64,000 nt of DNA from assembly GCF_900116005.1 (NCBI RefSeq), contig NZ_FOYI01000013.1:1-64000 (forward strand), in the 5' to 3' direction. Shown here in pieces: positions 1 through 10,793 of this stretch. Each line of letters begins with the position of its first letter. Positions within the stretch are counted from its first letter, which is position 1. The notes beneath the pieces were generated by a model. That model was not told the DNA's origin and ran no database searches. It was given only the letters and a program-made list of their open reading frames with translations. A program made the position numbers and the translations under genes. Source of the stretch: Poseidonocella sedimentorum (GTDB lineage Bacteria > Pseudomonadota > Alphaproteobacteria > Rhodobacterales > Rhodobacteraceae).

Positions 1-330
1 ACCGCTGGTCAGGTCAGCGACTACATCGGCGCGCGGGCACTGCTGAGCAGCCTGCCGAATGTAGACTGGCTGCTCGGAGACCGTGGCTATGACGCCGACT
101 GGTTCAGAGACGCTTTGAAAGACAAAGGGATAAGGCCCTGCATCCCGGGTCGAAAGCAACGCAAGACGCCCGTGAAATACGATCAGCGTCGATACAAGCG
201 ACGCAACAGGATTGAGATCATGTTCGGCAGGCTCAAGGATTGGCGGCGCGTCGCAACCCGGTATGATCGCTGCCCCAAGGTCTTCCTCTCGGCCATCGCT
301 CTCGCAGCAATCGTCATTTATTGGCTATGA
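1..330 (+). mobile_element. IS5-like transposase, C-terminal fragment (cut by window edge)
   Basis: Frame 1 is open from base 1 to the TGA at 328-330 (109 codons), so this is the C-terminal part of a gene that begins outside the window. It carries the GDRGYDADW motif (second catalytic Asp of a DDE transposase) and, about 55 residues later, RNRIEIMFGRLKDWRR, whose Glu fits the third catalytic residue. The YDR and final hydrophobic segment are typical of IS5/IS427-group transposases. The acyltransferase stop lies only 19 bp downstream, so the right end of the element must be very close to 331-349; I cannot define the terminal inverted repeat without the left end. Seen: motifs. Inferred: family and that it marks an insertion boundary. 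Confidence 0.85.
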
Positions 331-349
331 GTCCTGACCCCAGCCTATT

Positions 350-1381
350 TCACTGCGTTAACCCCAGATTTACCGACCTGTTTCTCCCCAAACCGTTTAT
401 CCAACGCCGCGCAGGAAGTTCGATCACATGATAGCTTGCAACTGAACAAGCGAGAACCATCACGCAGATCGCAGGCCATGGCAATGGCGCTATCCCCAGT
501 TTTGGCAAGTAATCAAACCACACAGCAATGACAAAGATATGGATCATGTAGGTCGAATAAGAGATCTCCCCCAAGTAAACAAAAAGCTTGCTGTTGGTTG
601 GCAGGTTTCTCCGATCCGAGAGCTTGGCGCCAGAAATAATCAAAAGCGAAAAAGGTAAGAACACCTCATAACCAGCTGGTGCGCTGGCGAGTATCAACAG
701 AGCTACTATCCCGGCAAACCCCATGATGGCAGCGAATGCCGCTGGAACAATTGGGGTGAGTCTGCGCAACAGCATACCGAGGATGAATGACGGGACGATC
801 CTGACGATACCGTAATCCCAAGTGAGATGAATGAACGCTGATTTTCCAACGCCCAGTGCGATGAAATGCGCAGCGATCGCGCTCACACATAGAGCCGCGA
901 CGATGGCCGAGGTCCCGGGACTGCGATTGACCAGTACGCCGAACAGAAGATACGCGAACATCTCCGCGGATAATGTCCAACTCGGACCATTCAGCACGAG
1001 ACCGTCAGTTACCCCCCAGGCATGGAACAGCAAGACTGACGCAAAAATTCCATCTGCCCCGCTTCCCCGCAGGATGGACAGCGCGACAAACACGAGCAGC
1101 ATAACTGCGTGCAAAGGGTAAATTCGCGCGAAACGTTTCACGACGTAGCGGCGAAATGAGAAGGTTCCGTCTGAAATTTTGGGTTCATAGACATGAAAGA
1201 TCACGAAGCCAGACAGGACAAAAAAGAAATCGACGCCCCTCGCCCCGTTTTCAATCACGCTCCAGAACCAGTTCTGATCATATTCTATTCGCGACCTGAG
1301 ATGAAATAGAAACACCCAGAAAGCGGCGAAGAACCGAAAGCTCGTGAGAGTTCTAAGGTCGGCAGGCAGAGCTCTTTCCAT
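350..1381 (-). CDS. Acyltransferase family 3 (OafA/ExoZ-like) membrane protein
   Basis: 343 residues, almost entirely hydrophobic helices. The N-terminus has the family pattern: LTSFRFFAAFWVFLFH around residues 12-27, with the putative catalytic His27, followed by GVDFFFVLSGFVI at about 49-61. Family members use acyl-CoA or a similar donor to O-acylate sugars in exported polysaccharide, lipopolysaccharide or antibiotic substrates at the inner membrane; the substrate cannot be read from sequence. The length is normal for the family, although the C-terminus abuts the IS fragment, so the last residues may have been altered by the insertion. It stands alone: the next gene on this strand (exonuclease) ends about 400 bp upstream. 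Confidence 0.85.
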   Translation of the reverse strand: MERALPADLRTLTSFRFFAAFWVFLFHLRSRIEYDQNWFWSVIENGARGVDFFFVLSGFVIFHVYEPKISDGTFSFRRYVVKRFARIYPLHAVMLLVFVALSILRGSGADGIFASVLLFHAWGVTDGLVLNGPSWTLSAEMFAYLLFGVLVNRSPGTSAIVAALCVSAIAAHFIALGVGKSAFIHLTWDYGIVRIVPSFILGMLLRRLTPIVPAAFAAIMGFAGIVALLILASAPAGYEVFLPFSLLIISGAKLSDRRNLPTNSKLFVYLGEISYSTYMIHIFVIAVWFDYLPKLGIAPLPWPAICVMVLACSVASYHVIELPARRWINGLGRNRSVNLGLTQ

Positions 1382-1787
1382 AAGACAATCTTCTTGAATG
1401 CATTTATATCAAGCAAACGCGCGAAAAATTCATAAGAGCCGCCCATCCAGGAGGGCCCCTTATATTCATGCAGCGAGTTGAAAATTGTCGGTTTAAAAGA
1501 GACAGAGCTTACTATACGGCTACCAAACCTTACCCGCGAACGCTTCACGGAAGTTATTGAACCCAGCTTCAGATCACGCAATATTTTTCGCGCGAAACTT
1601 AACGACTTTTTAACCTTTGCGACGCCTTGCGTTAATTATTTGGCATTCGGCTGGTTTTCCTCTGTGTCGACACTCTGTCTTTGCGATGGAGGTCGCAGCT
1701 TGGCGAGAGACCCAACCCCGCTCTCTTCAACGGCCTGTAAATCCATTTTAACCAACTGACAAAAATAGGATTTTGCGCCTATTGCAC
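1382..1787. other. Intergenic region, no supported gene
   Basis: 406 bp between the acyltransferase start and the exonuclease stop. Bases 1390-1640 are distinctly AT-richer than the surroundings and must hold the acyltransferase promoter, but I see no convincing -35/-10 pair. The short open frames here lack ribosome sites and family features. The base composition suggests the acyltransferase plus this leader were acquired separately from the downstream acetate block. Confidence 0.5.
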
Positions 1788-3221
1788 TCAGTCGTTGAGG
1801 TCGCGCAGGAGGCGGCCGTGTTTGCGGGTTTCGGCGATGAGCGCGCCGAAGGTGGTGATGCCGCGGGCAGCGACCAGGGGCAGGAGTTTGACCAGGGCGC
1901 GGGCGGTAGCGTCGGCGTCGCCGAGGGCGGTGTGACGGCGGCCCTCGGGGATGTCGATCGAAAGACGGGCGCAGAGGGCGTCGAGCGTGTGGCTTTCCGT
2001 CGTTCCGAACACCACCGCCGAGAGCAGCACCGTGTCGAGCACCGGGTGCGGCCAAGTGAGCCCCGCCTCGGCGGCGTCGCGGCGGAGCAGGCCGATGTCG
2101 AAGGGCGCGTTATGGGCGACCAGCACCGACTCGCGGGCGAAATGATGGAAGGCGCGCGCGACATCGGGCATCGGGGGGGCGCCCGCGACCAGCGCGTCGG
2201 TGATCTTGTGGATGCGGGTCGAGGCCGGGGGGATGGGCCGGCCGGGGTTGACGTAGCTGTCGAACACCTCGCCCTCGACGATGCGCCCCTTGAGGACCCG
2301 CAGCGCGGAGAGCTGAACGACGGCGTCGCGCGCGACCGAGAGCCCGGTGGTCTCGGTGTCGAAGGGCACAAAGCAGAGGTCCATCAGCGGGGTATCCTCG
2401 ATCTCGCGGCTCTGCGCGGTGTCGTGCAGCGTGAAATCGAAGACGAGAGGGCGGGCGGAGAGCCCGTCGGCGTCGGGCTCGGACTGGACCTCGATGAAGA
2501 TCATGTGCCCGCCGCGGCGGAGCTGTTTCATGCGGGCCTGAAACCCCTGGCTTCGTGCGGTATCGAAGAGGGTCAGGATGGTTTCGCCCGCGCCCTGCTC
2601 CAGCCGGCGCATCGCGTCGCGCAGGCTGCCCATATCGAAATAATCCGACACCGGTGCGCGCAGGCGCGGCGGCGCGATTCGCGACAGGACCTCGGCGGCC
2701 TGGGCATCGTAGAGAATGATCTGCTCGGCGGGATTGAGCAGGATTGTGGCGATCGGGATCTCGGTCAGAAGCGCCGTGAGCTGTTCGCGATCCGACCGCA
2801 GGGATTCGGCCTCTCCGCCGTCTTCCGCCCCGTCCGCGCTCGCGGACTTCGCCCCGCCAATCCGGCGCGCGAGGGCCTCGGCGGCGGGGGCGAGATCGCC
2901 CAGATATGGCGCGGCGCCCGCCTGAACGCTGGCCTCGAGATCCGCGTGCGCGCGCAGGCGCAGGGCGGCGGCAAGACGGTCGATCGGGCGGGCCACGTTT
3001 TCGTCGAAGAGCAGCCAGACCCCGAGCACGAGCCCGGTGTTGGCGAAGGCAAAGATGAGGAACGCGGTCATGAAGGGCGCGGAAGGGCCCGGCGGATCGA
3101 GCCGCGACCAGCCGAGGTAGAGCGCGCCGCCGGCCAAGGCCAGCGCGCCGAGCGCCAGCAGCACGAAGAACAGAAAGACCCGCAGTCGCAGCCCGAGGCC
3201 CAGAAGCCCGCGCCCGCCCAT
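1788..3221 (-). CDS. Membrane-anchored DEDDh 3'-5' exonuclease (DnaQ-like) with N-terminal sensor-like region
   Basis: 477 residues. Start chosen at the ATG one base after the upstream stop (TGA-G-ATG). Residues 12-35 and 51-72 are membrane helices; about 73-120 is a HAMP-like helical stretch; 140-280 looks like a divergent PAS-type domain; 285-450 is the exonuclease, with Asp288-Thr-Glu290 (ExoI), NAPFD with Asp375 (ExoII) and His430/Asp435 (ExoIII), all catalytic positions present. It is not a normal PolIII epsilon subunit, which lacks membrane segments. It is the last gene of the DUF4212-symporter-DUF294 run; by association it may act in carboxylate-uptake signalling, but substrate and role are unknown. 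Domain order is seen; PAS/HAMP labels and role are inference. Confidence 0.8.
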   Translation of the reverse strand: MGGRGLLGLGLRLRVFLFFVLLALGALALAGGALYLGWSRLDPPGPSAPFMTAFLIFAFANTGLVLGVWLLFDENVARPIDRLAAALRLRAHADLEASVQAGAAPYLGDLAPAAEALARRIGGAKSASADGAEDGGEAESLRSDREQLTALLTEIPIATILLNPAEQIILYDAQAAEVLSRIAPPRLRAPVSDYFDMGSLRDAMRRLEQGAGETILTLFDTARSQGFQARMKQLRRGGHMIFIEVQSEPDADGLSARPLVFDFTLHDTAQSREIEDTPLMDLCFVPFDTETTGLSVARDAVVQLSALRVLKGRIVEGEVFDSYVNPGRPIPPASTRIHKITDALVAGAPPMPDVARAFHHFARESVLVAHNAPFDIGLLRRDAAEAGLTWPHPVLDTVLLSAVVFGTTESHTLDALCARLSIDIPEGRRHTALGDADATARALVKLLPLVAARGITTFGALIAETRKHGRLLRDLND

Positions 3222-3222
3222 C

Positions 3223-3738
3223 TCAGGCGCCGCAGACCAGCGCGAGGATCGGATCGCCCGGCGGCACCGCGCCCCAGTCCGCCGCGACCGAGCCATCGGC
3301 GGCGAATTCCGCCCCGTCGATCAGGAGCGCGGCACGGGCGCCGTCGCAATCGTAGAGCATGGGCGCGCGGTTGACCGGCGACCAGCGGCCGAAGAAGTAG
3401 AGATCGGCGAGGCGCTGCTCGGGCAGGCCGGGATGGCTCCGGACGCCAGCGCGATCCACCGCAACGAAGCGTTTGGTATAGGGGCGGGCCATGGTCCAGG
3501 GGCGCAGCCAGCTCCGCTCCTCGACATTGAGCGCGATCTCGACACCCTCCGGCAGGCGCGCGGACGTCCGGTCGAACCAGGTGTATTCGTTGGAGATCGT
3601 CATGCCGATCATGCCCAGCCCCGCCGCGACGGGAATGAGCCAGCGCGGCAGGCGCCGCCCGGTGGCGTGGTTGAGCAGCATCATGATCCCGGCGCAGGCG
3701 ATCCCGGCGACAACCGTGGCGATGAGTTCGATGAACAT
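3223..3738 (-). CDS. Conserved hypothetical membrane protein
   Basis: 171 residues with two predicted N-terminal helices (about 3-22 and 35-48) followed by a soluble domain rich in Trp, Arg and Pro (WFDRTSARLPEGVEI, RSWLRPWTMARPYTKRF). No catalytic motif is evident. It begins 4 nt after the DUF294 gene and its stop is one base from the exonuclease start, so it is translationally packed into that operon. I do not recognise a named family. The soluble part probably faces the periplasm if the first helix is an anchor, but topology is not certain. Confidence 0.7.
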   Translation of the reverse strand: MFIELIATVVAGIACAGIMMLLNHATGRRLPRWLIPVAAGLGMIGMTISNEYTWFDRTSARLPEGVEIALNVEERSWLRPWTMARPYTKRFVAVDRAGVRSHPGLPEQRLADLYFFGRWSPVNRAPMLYDCDGARAALLIDGAEFAADGSVAADWGAVPPGDPILALVCGA

Positions 3739-3742
3739 GACC

Positions 3743-5563
3743 TTATCCTAACGTGGCTTTGCCCGACCCCAAAGCCGATTGCATCGTCTTCACGACGACG
3801 AAGGCATCACGCAGGTGGCTGCGCTCGAAGTCGGAGAGATCGGCGGGATTGAGGAAATTGCCCGGGCGCTGGCCGGCGCGGATCTGCGCGGCCTGATGCC
3901 TGAGGCGGGTGGTGGCGATGAGATCGTAGGCGCTGAGCAGGTCCGAGCCGCCCGAGCCCGAGAGCACGCCCGCCGCCATCGCAGCTTCGAGCCGGGCACG
4001 GGTGTTGACCGAGCGGAGCTGGCCCTGGAGCGCATAGGCGCGGCCCAGATCCACCACCGGCACCACGCCGTTGTGCTTGAGGTCCAGTGCGTTGCGGTGC
4101 TCGCCCGAGCGGATCGTGGCGAGCCCGCGCAGAAGGCCGAGCGGCGGGTGATGCTTGAGCGCGTTGGAGATCATGTGGGCCGCGAAGATCGAGTTGGCCG
4201 ACGCTTTGCGCAGGGTCTCTTCCTGAAGCTGGTCAAAGAGGCGCATCTCGCCGCCGATGGGCCGAAGATCGAACATCACGGAGGCGAGCATCTGGGCCTC
4301 GGGGCTCGGCCGGGCGATCCAGGCATCGAAATAGCCGCGCCATGTGGCCAGCGGTTGGCACCAGCGCGGGTTGGTCGCCATCATGTCGCCGGGGCAGAAA
4401 ACGTAGCCGCAGCGGTCGAGCCCGTCGCTCACGAAGCGGGCGAGCGTGGCGAAATAGGGACGGTCCGCCTCCGAGACGCTGTCGTCCAGAATGAGGCAAT
4501 TGTCCTGATCCGAGACGCCCGTCTGCTCTTGTCGCCCCTGCGAGCCGCAGGCGAGCCAGAGATAAGACGCGGGCGCGGGGCCGAGCTCGGCCTCGGCCAG
4601 CGCCAGAAGGCGGCGCGTCGCGGTGTCGGCGATATCGGTGATGAGGCGGGTGACGGTCTCGTGGCGATTGCCGGTGTCGACAAGCTGCACCAGAAGGCGC
4701 GGGATGTCGGCGGTGGCGCGCGCCATCTCGTCGGGCGTCGCGGCCCTCGCGACGCGCTCGACGATCTCGGCCGAGGAGAGCGCCTGCGCGCGGGTGAGAT
4801 CGGTCTGGGTGACGATGCCCAGAAGCCGGCCATCCTCGACGATCGGGATATGGCCGATCCGCTGCTCGACCATGAGATGCAGCACATCCGTCACCAGCGC
4901 GCGCGGCCCGAGGGTCAGCGGCGCGGCGGTCATGATGCGCGAGACCGGATCCGTGGGATCAACCCCGTCGACGATGACCCGACCGTTCATGTCGCGCAGG
5001 GTGACGATGCCGTGAAACCCGGCCTCGTCGGCGACGCAGATCGAGGAGATATGCGCGCGGCGCATCCGCGCGGCGGCATCGCGGATCGGTGTTGCGGGCG
5101 GGCAGGTCTCGGGCGCGCGGCTCATCAGATGGCCCACGGGCAGCGTGTGGAGCGACTGGCCCCCGACGGGCGCGGGGCGTCGGCGGTCAAAGAACCGCGC
5201 GACGGGAGCGTGCTCGGCGATGAGGGCGTGGAACTGCGCTTCGGGGACGAGGATCATCACCGTGGGCTCACTCGCGCGGGCCGTCCGGCTGGCGGTTTCG
5301 CGGCGCAGAAGCGCGCGTTCGCCGAAGGAATTTCGGGGGCCGAGGATCGACAGCTGGATGCCGGACTGGTCGGTGATCTCCACCGTGCCGCTGACGATCA
5401 CGAAAAGGCCGGGGACTGCCGCGCCGCAGGCAAAGACGGTCTCGCCCGTAGCGGCATCGCAGCGCTCGCAGGCCGCCGCCAGCGCGCCGAGCGCCTTGGC
5501 CGGCAGGCTGTCATAGGGGTGCACCGAGGCGAGAAAGGGGATGAGCTCTGCGGGAAGGGACAT
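3743..5563 (-). CDS. cNMP-binding/CBS/DUF294 putative nucleotidyltransferase signalling protein
   Basis: 606 residues. Order of domains: cyclic-nucleotide-binding fold (about 15-125, with the GxxFGERALL phosphate-binding-like cassette), two CBS repeats (about 145-265), a DUF294 nucleotidyltransferase domain with GSQGRQEQ and the following DQDN acidic motif (about 343-360), and a C-terminal DUF294 helical domain (about 470-600). In proteobacteria such proteins are commonly encoded beside actP-type symporters and DnaQ-like exonucleases, exactly as here. The GlnD-like core suggests nucleotidyl transfer to a protein partner controlled by cyclic nucleotide or adenylate (CBS) binding; the target is unknown. 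Separated from the symporter gene by a 108-bp gap with two strong hairpins. Confidence 0.88.
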   Translation of the reverse strand: MSLPAELIPFLASVHPYDSLPAKALGALAAACERCDAATGETVFACGAAVPGLFVIVSGTVEITDQSGIQLSILGPRNSFGERALLRRETASRTARASEPTVMILVPEAQFHALIAEHAPVARFFDRRRPAPVGGQSLHTLPVGHLMSRAPETCPPATPIRDAAARMRRAHISSICVADEAGFHGIVTLRDMNGRVIVDGVDPTDPVSRIMTAAPLTLGPRALVTDVLHLMVEQRIGHIPIVEDGRLLGIVTQTDLTRAQALSSAEIVERVARAATPDEMARATADIPRLLVQLVDTGNRHETVTRLITDIADTATRRLLALAEAELGPAPASYLWLACGSQGRQEQTGVSDQDNCLILDDSVSEADRPYFATLARFVSDGLDRCGYVFCPGDMMATNPRWCQPLATWRGYFDAWIARPSPEAQMLASVMFDLRPIGGEMRLFDQLQEETLRKASANSIFAAHMISNALKHHPPLGLLRGLATIRSGEHRNALDLKHNGVVPVVDLGRAYALQGQLRSVNTRARLEAAMAAGVLSGSGGSDLLSAYDLIATTRLRHQAAQIRAGQRPGNFLNPADLSDFERSHLRDAFVVVKTMQSALGSGKATLG

Positions 5564-5583
5564 GGGACTGACCTATCGAAGCG

Positions 5584-5662
5584 GCCCCCCGCCCGCATTG
5601 GATGCGCGCGGGGGGCGTTGCTTTGGGAGGGGGAGGATCCGCCCGGGAGCGGGCGGGTCCTC
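5584..5662 (-). terminator. Two GC-rich hairpins between symporter and DUF294 genes
   Basis: Hairpin A: 13-nt arms 5633-5645 and 5650-5662 with a 4-nt loop and one internal mismatch, beginning 10 bp after the symporter stop. Hairpin B: perfect 9-bp arms 5584-5592 and 5608-5616 with a 15-nt loop, about 20 bp before the DUF294 start. Neither has a clear T-run, so they may act as partial terminators or mRNA-stability elements that set different levels for the symporter and the signalling genes downstream. Structures are seen; the function is inference. Confidence 0.45.
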
Positions 5663-5671
5663 CGAGGGCCG

Positions 5672-7459
5672 TCAGTGGCCTTCGACCGCCGTGCCGGCGC
5701 CGCGGGGGATGCGCACGCTTTGCACGAGGTCCTTGATCTCCTGCGGGGTTTCCTTCGTCATGCCCGAGACAACGTAAGCCACAGCAAAGTTCACCGCCGC
5801 GCCGATGGCGCCGAAGGAGGTGGACTTGACGGGCCCGAGGAGTGGGTTGTCATCGGTGAAGGCGTTGGTGTCGGGGATGAAGAACCATCCCTTGTGCAGG
5901 AAGATATAGAGCAGCGTGACCAGAAGACCCGCCAGCATGCCCGAGACCGCGCCGGTGTTGTTGATGCGGGTCGAGAAGATCCCCATCATCAGCGCCGGGA
6001 AGATCGAGGCCGCCGCGAGCCCGAAGGCCAGCGCCACCGTTTGCGCCGCGAAGCCCGGGGGGTTGAGCCCCAGAAGCACCGCCACGACAATCGCCGCCGC
6101 CATGGAAATGCGCGCCGCCATCAGTTCGGATTTCTCCGACATGTCTGGCGTGAGCTGGCCCTTGAGCAGGTCATGCGAGACCGCCGAGGAGATCGCCAGC
6201 AGCAGGCCCGCCGCCGTGGAGAGTGCCGCCGCGAGGCCGCCCGCTGCCACGAGCCCGATCACCCAGCCCGGAAGGCTTGCGATCTCGGGGTTTGCCAGCA
6301 CGAGGATGTCGCGGTTGAAGTTGGTGAGCTCGTTGCCTTCCCAACCGTTTTCCGCGGCCCGCGCCTGAAGATCGGCATTGGCATCATTGTAGTACTGGAT
6401 CTTGCCGTCGCCGTTCTTGTCTTCCCAGCCCAGAAGGCCGGTCTTCTGCCACGTCGCCATCCAGCCATACTCCGGATCGGTCTCGATCTGCTCGACCGAT
6501 ACCGCCTCGCCATCCGTGCCATTGGGCCACATCAGCTCGGAGATGTTGAGCCGCGCCATCGCGCCCACGGCGGGGGCCGTGAGGTAGAGCAGCGCGATGA
6601 ACACCAGTGTCCAGCCTGCCGACCAGCGCGCATCGGCCACCCGCGGCACGGTGAAGAACCGCATGATCACGTGGGGCAGACCGGCCGTGCCGATCATCAG
6701 CGACAGGGTGAAGAGCACCATGTTGATGGTCGAGCCATGCGCGGCGGTGTATTCGGCAAAGCCGAGGTCCGTCACGATCTGGTTGAGCTTGGTCAGCAGC
6801 GGCTCGCCCGAGGCGGTGTGATCGCCAAACAGGCCGAGCGCCGGGATCGGATTGCCGGTGAGCTGGAGCGAGATGAAGACCGCCGGGATGGTGTAGGCGG
6901 TGATGAGCACGCAGTATTGCGCCACCTGGGTGTAGGTCACGCCCTTCATGCCGCCGAACACCGCATAGGCAAACACCACGCAGGAGCCGATCAGCAGGCC
7001 CCAGAACGCATCGATTTCCAGGAAGCGGCCGAAGGCGATCCCCACCCCCTGCATCTGGCCGATCACGTAGGTGATGGAGGCCACGAGCAGGCAGATCACC
7101 GCCACCAGACGCGCGGTCGGGCTGTAGAACCGATCGCCGATGAACTCGGAGACGGTGAACTTGCCGAATTTGCGCAGGTAGGGCGCGAGCAGGAGCGCGA
7201 GCAGCACGTAGCCGCCGGTCCAGCCCATGAGGAAGGAGGAGTTGTCATAGCCGGTGAAGGCGATGAGCCCCGCCATCGAGATGAAGGACGCCGCGGACAT
7301 CCAGTCAGCCGCAGTGGCCATCCCGTTGGTGACCGGGTGGACGCCGCGCCCGGCGGCGTAGAATTCCGATGTGGAGCCCGCGCGGGCCCAGATCGCGATG
7401 CCGATGTAGAGCGCGAAGGACGCGCCGACAAAGAGCAGGTTGAGTGTAAACTGATCCAT
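5672..7459 (-). CDS. actP: Sodium:solute symporter, ActP/acetate-type
   Basis: 595 residues; start set at the ATG (7459) that follows the DUF4212 stop by 4 nt rather than an upstream in-frame ATG inside that gene. About 13 membrane helices with solute:sodium symporter motifs (FYAAGRGVHPVTNGMA near residue 33; GLAAALSTAAGLLLAISS near 408). Close in pattern to acetate/short-chain carboxylate symporters that work with a small DUF4212 subunit. A large hydrophilic loop (about 325-395, ending GWEGNELTNFNRD) with an acidic DKNGDGKIQ stretch resembles an EF-hand-like Ca-binding loop, typical of this subgroup. The neighbouring acs and adk genes support acetate as a substrate; other short-chain acids are possible. 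Confidence 0.9.
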   Translation of the reverse strand: MDQFTLNLLFVGASFALYIGIAIWARAGSTSEFYAAGRGVHPVTNGMATAADWMSAASFISMAGLIAFTGYDNSSFLMGWTGGYVLLALLLAPYLRKFGKFTVSEFIGDRFYSPTARLVAVICLLVASITYVIGQMQGVGIAFGRFLEIDAFWGLLIGSCVVFAYAVFGGMKGVTYTQVAQYCVLITAYTIPAVFISLQLTGNPIPALGLFGDHTASGEPLLTKLNQIVTDLGFAEYTAAHGSTINMVLFTLSLMIGTAGLPHVIMRFFTVPRVADARWSAGWTLVFIALLYLTAPAVGAMARLNISELMWPNGTDGEAVSVEQIETDPEYGWMATWQKTGLLGWEDKNGDGKIQYYNDANADLQARAAENGWEGNELTNFNRDILVLANPEIASLPGWVIGLVAAGGLAAALSTAAGLLLAISSAVSHDLLKGQLTPDMSEKSELMAARISMAAAIVVAVLLGLNPPGFAAQTVALAFGLAAASIFPALMMGIFSTRINNTGAVSGMLAGLLVTLLYIFLHKGWFFIPDTNAFTDDNPLLGPVKSTSFGAIGAAVNFAVAYVVSGMTKETPQEIKDLVQSVRIPRGAGTAVEGH

Positions 7460-7463
7460 GGGT

Positions 7464-7727
7464 TCAATCCTCGTCGACGCCGTGTTCACGATCGAGCCGG
7501 TTCATCCGCCAGGCATAGAAGAAGATCAGCGCCAGGAAGACGAGGATCGAGCCCTGCTGGGCGAACCAGAAGCCGATATCCGCACCGCCCAAGGCGATGC
7601 CCGAGAGCATCGGGCGCAGGACGATCCCGAACCCGAAGGACACAAGCGCCCAGATCGCCAGGCTGATGTAAATGAGACGCAGGTTGGCCTGCCAATAGGC
7701 ATTGTTGGGGCCGTCATCTTGGGACAT
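7464..7727 (-). CDS. DUF4212 small membrane subunit of the symporter
   Basis: 87 residues with two membrane helices (about 17-39 and 48-70), and the typical N-terminal YWQANLRLI signature. A strong AGGAGG lies 8 nt before the ATG. The family is almost always encoded immediately upstream of an ActP-like sodium:solute symporter and is thought to be its accessory subunit; here the two genes are 4 nt apart. It opens the symporter-DUF294-exonuclease run, with 69 bp to the adk stop upstream, so the block may be read through from acs-adk or have its own promoter in that gap. Confidence 0.9.
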   Translation of the reverse strand: MSQDDGPNNAYWQANLRLIYISLAIWALVSFGFGIVLRPMLSGIALGGADIGFWFAQQGSILVFLALIFFYAWRMNRLDREHGVDED

Positions 7728-7796
7728 GGAAATTCCTCCTCTTTCACTGGTGGGGCCCGGGCGACGCTGTGCCGGGCCGGGTCTTGCACGGGGCCA

Positions 7797-8482
7797 CTAG
7801 GCGGTGGCCCTCGCAACGAGGGAGTTCAGCCGGGATGCGACCTCGTCGATCTCTCCCATGGCCGCGACGCGGCTGAGTGCTCCGGCAGTTTCGTAGTAGC
7901 TGACGAGCGGCGCGGTCTGGGCGCGGTAGGCGGCCAGCCGGTCCACCACGGTCTCGGCGGTGTCATCGGCGCGGCGCTTCATGTCCGTCCCGCCGCAGGT
8001 GTCGCAAACGCCGGGCTGGGCCGTGGGTTTGAAGCGCTCGTGATAGCCCTCGCCGCACTTGGCGCAGGTGAAGCGCCCGGTGATCCGCTCGACCATCGCC
8101 GCATCGTCCACCTCAAGGCTGATTGCGGCGTTGATCTGCTGGCCCGAGCGCGCGAGCAGCTCGTCCAGCGCCTCGGCCTGCACGGTGGTGCGCGGAAACC
8201 CGTCGAGGATCACGCCGCCGGCGCAGTCGGGCTCGATCAGCCGGTCGCGCAGGATCGAGATGACGATGTCATCGCTCACCAGCCCGCCCGCGTCCATGAC
8301 CGCCTTGGCGCGCCGGCCCGCCTCCGTGCTCGCCGCAACCGCGGCGCGCAAAAGATCACCGGTGGAAAGCTGCACGAACCCGTGCCGCTCCTGAAGCATG
8401 CGCGCCTGCGTCCCCTTGCCCGCGCCCGGAGGCCCGAGCAGGATGATGACCGGCGCCGGGGTGGCTGTTGCGGCCCCGTCCA

Positions 8483-8486
<4 letters not shown>
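7797..8486 (-). CDS. adk: Adenylate kinase with Zn-type lid
   Basis: 229 residues. P-loop GPPGAGKGT at 18-26; the lid carries CAKC and CDTC about 19 residues apart, a four-Cys zinc site of long-form adenylate kinases; GFPRT is the AMP-binding motif. It converts ATP+AMP to 2 ADP. Its start overlaps the acs stop by 4 bp (ATGA), so it is coupled to acetyl-CoA synthetase, which produces AMP; that gives a direct metabolic reason for the pairing. In related genomes the housekeeping adk usually sits with ribosomal protein genes, so this copy may be a second, acetate-linked paralogue (inference). The 12-residue N-terminal extension before the first strand is slightly unusual. Confidence 0.95.
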
Positions 8487-10450
<1,964 letters not shown>

Positions 10451-10793
10451 GGCTGTCCTCCTCAAACTGTGCTGCGCGCCCCTCCTCTTCCGGTCCGCAC
10501 AGTACGTAAGGGCACATTAACCGATATTTGTGAAAAACTGACCACCTATTTAAGAATACTCACTTATTTTGTAATTTAATGAGCAGTTTTTTCGGATCAT
10601 GATGTAAATTATTTACAAAACAGGCCCGATTCCGCAATTCAAAGCGCTTAACCCGCCCCTACGTCAACTGCGCGTTTTCGAAGATGGGTGAAGGTTTTGA
10701 CCCGCAGGCTCGGGCCCCGCGGCCGCCATTGGCGAACATTTACCCTGCAAGACCCTCTGCCGAGCCGCTCCCCAGCCGGGCGGCGCGGCCGAG
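10451..10793. other. AT-rich acs upstream region
   Basis: 343 bp between the acs start and the mfd stop (both minus). Bases 10500-10625 are strongly AT-rich compared with the rest of the window and hold the acs control region; 10640-10793 is GC-rich with no gene. No clean terminator for mfd is seen. Open frames here are short and have no ribosome site. Confidence 0.5.
10603..10617. promoter_or_regulatory. 15-bp perfect palindrome, candidate operator upstream of acs
   Basis: TGTAAAT-T-ATTTACA: two perfect 7-nt arms around one base, in the AT-rich region about 150 bp upstream of the acs start. The dyad spacing fits a dimeric repressor or activator. It is not the FnrL (TTGAT-N4-ATCAA) or PpsR (TGT-N12-ACA) consensus. 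A short-chain-acyl-CoA or acetate-responsive regulator would be a plausible ligand, but the sequence does not say which. Confidence 0.4.

Noticed and set aside
3779-7666. Very long plus-strand open frame opposite the DUF294 and symporter genes
   Set aside because: High-GC genes leave long antisense frames; this one has Arg/Gly/His-rich low-complexity translation, spans two genes and their gap, and no family motif, whereas the minus frames have full domains.
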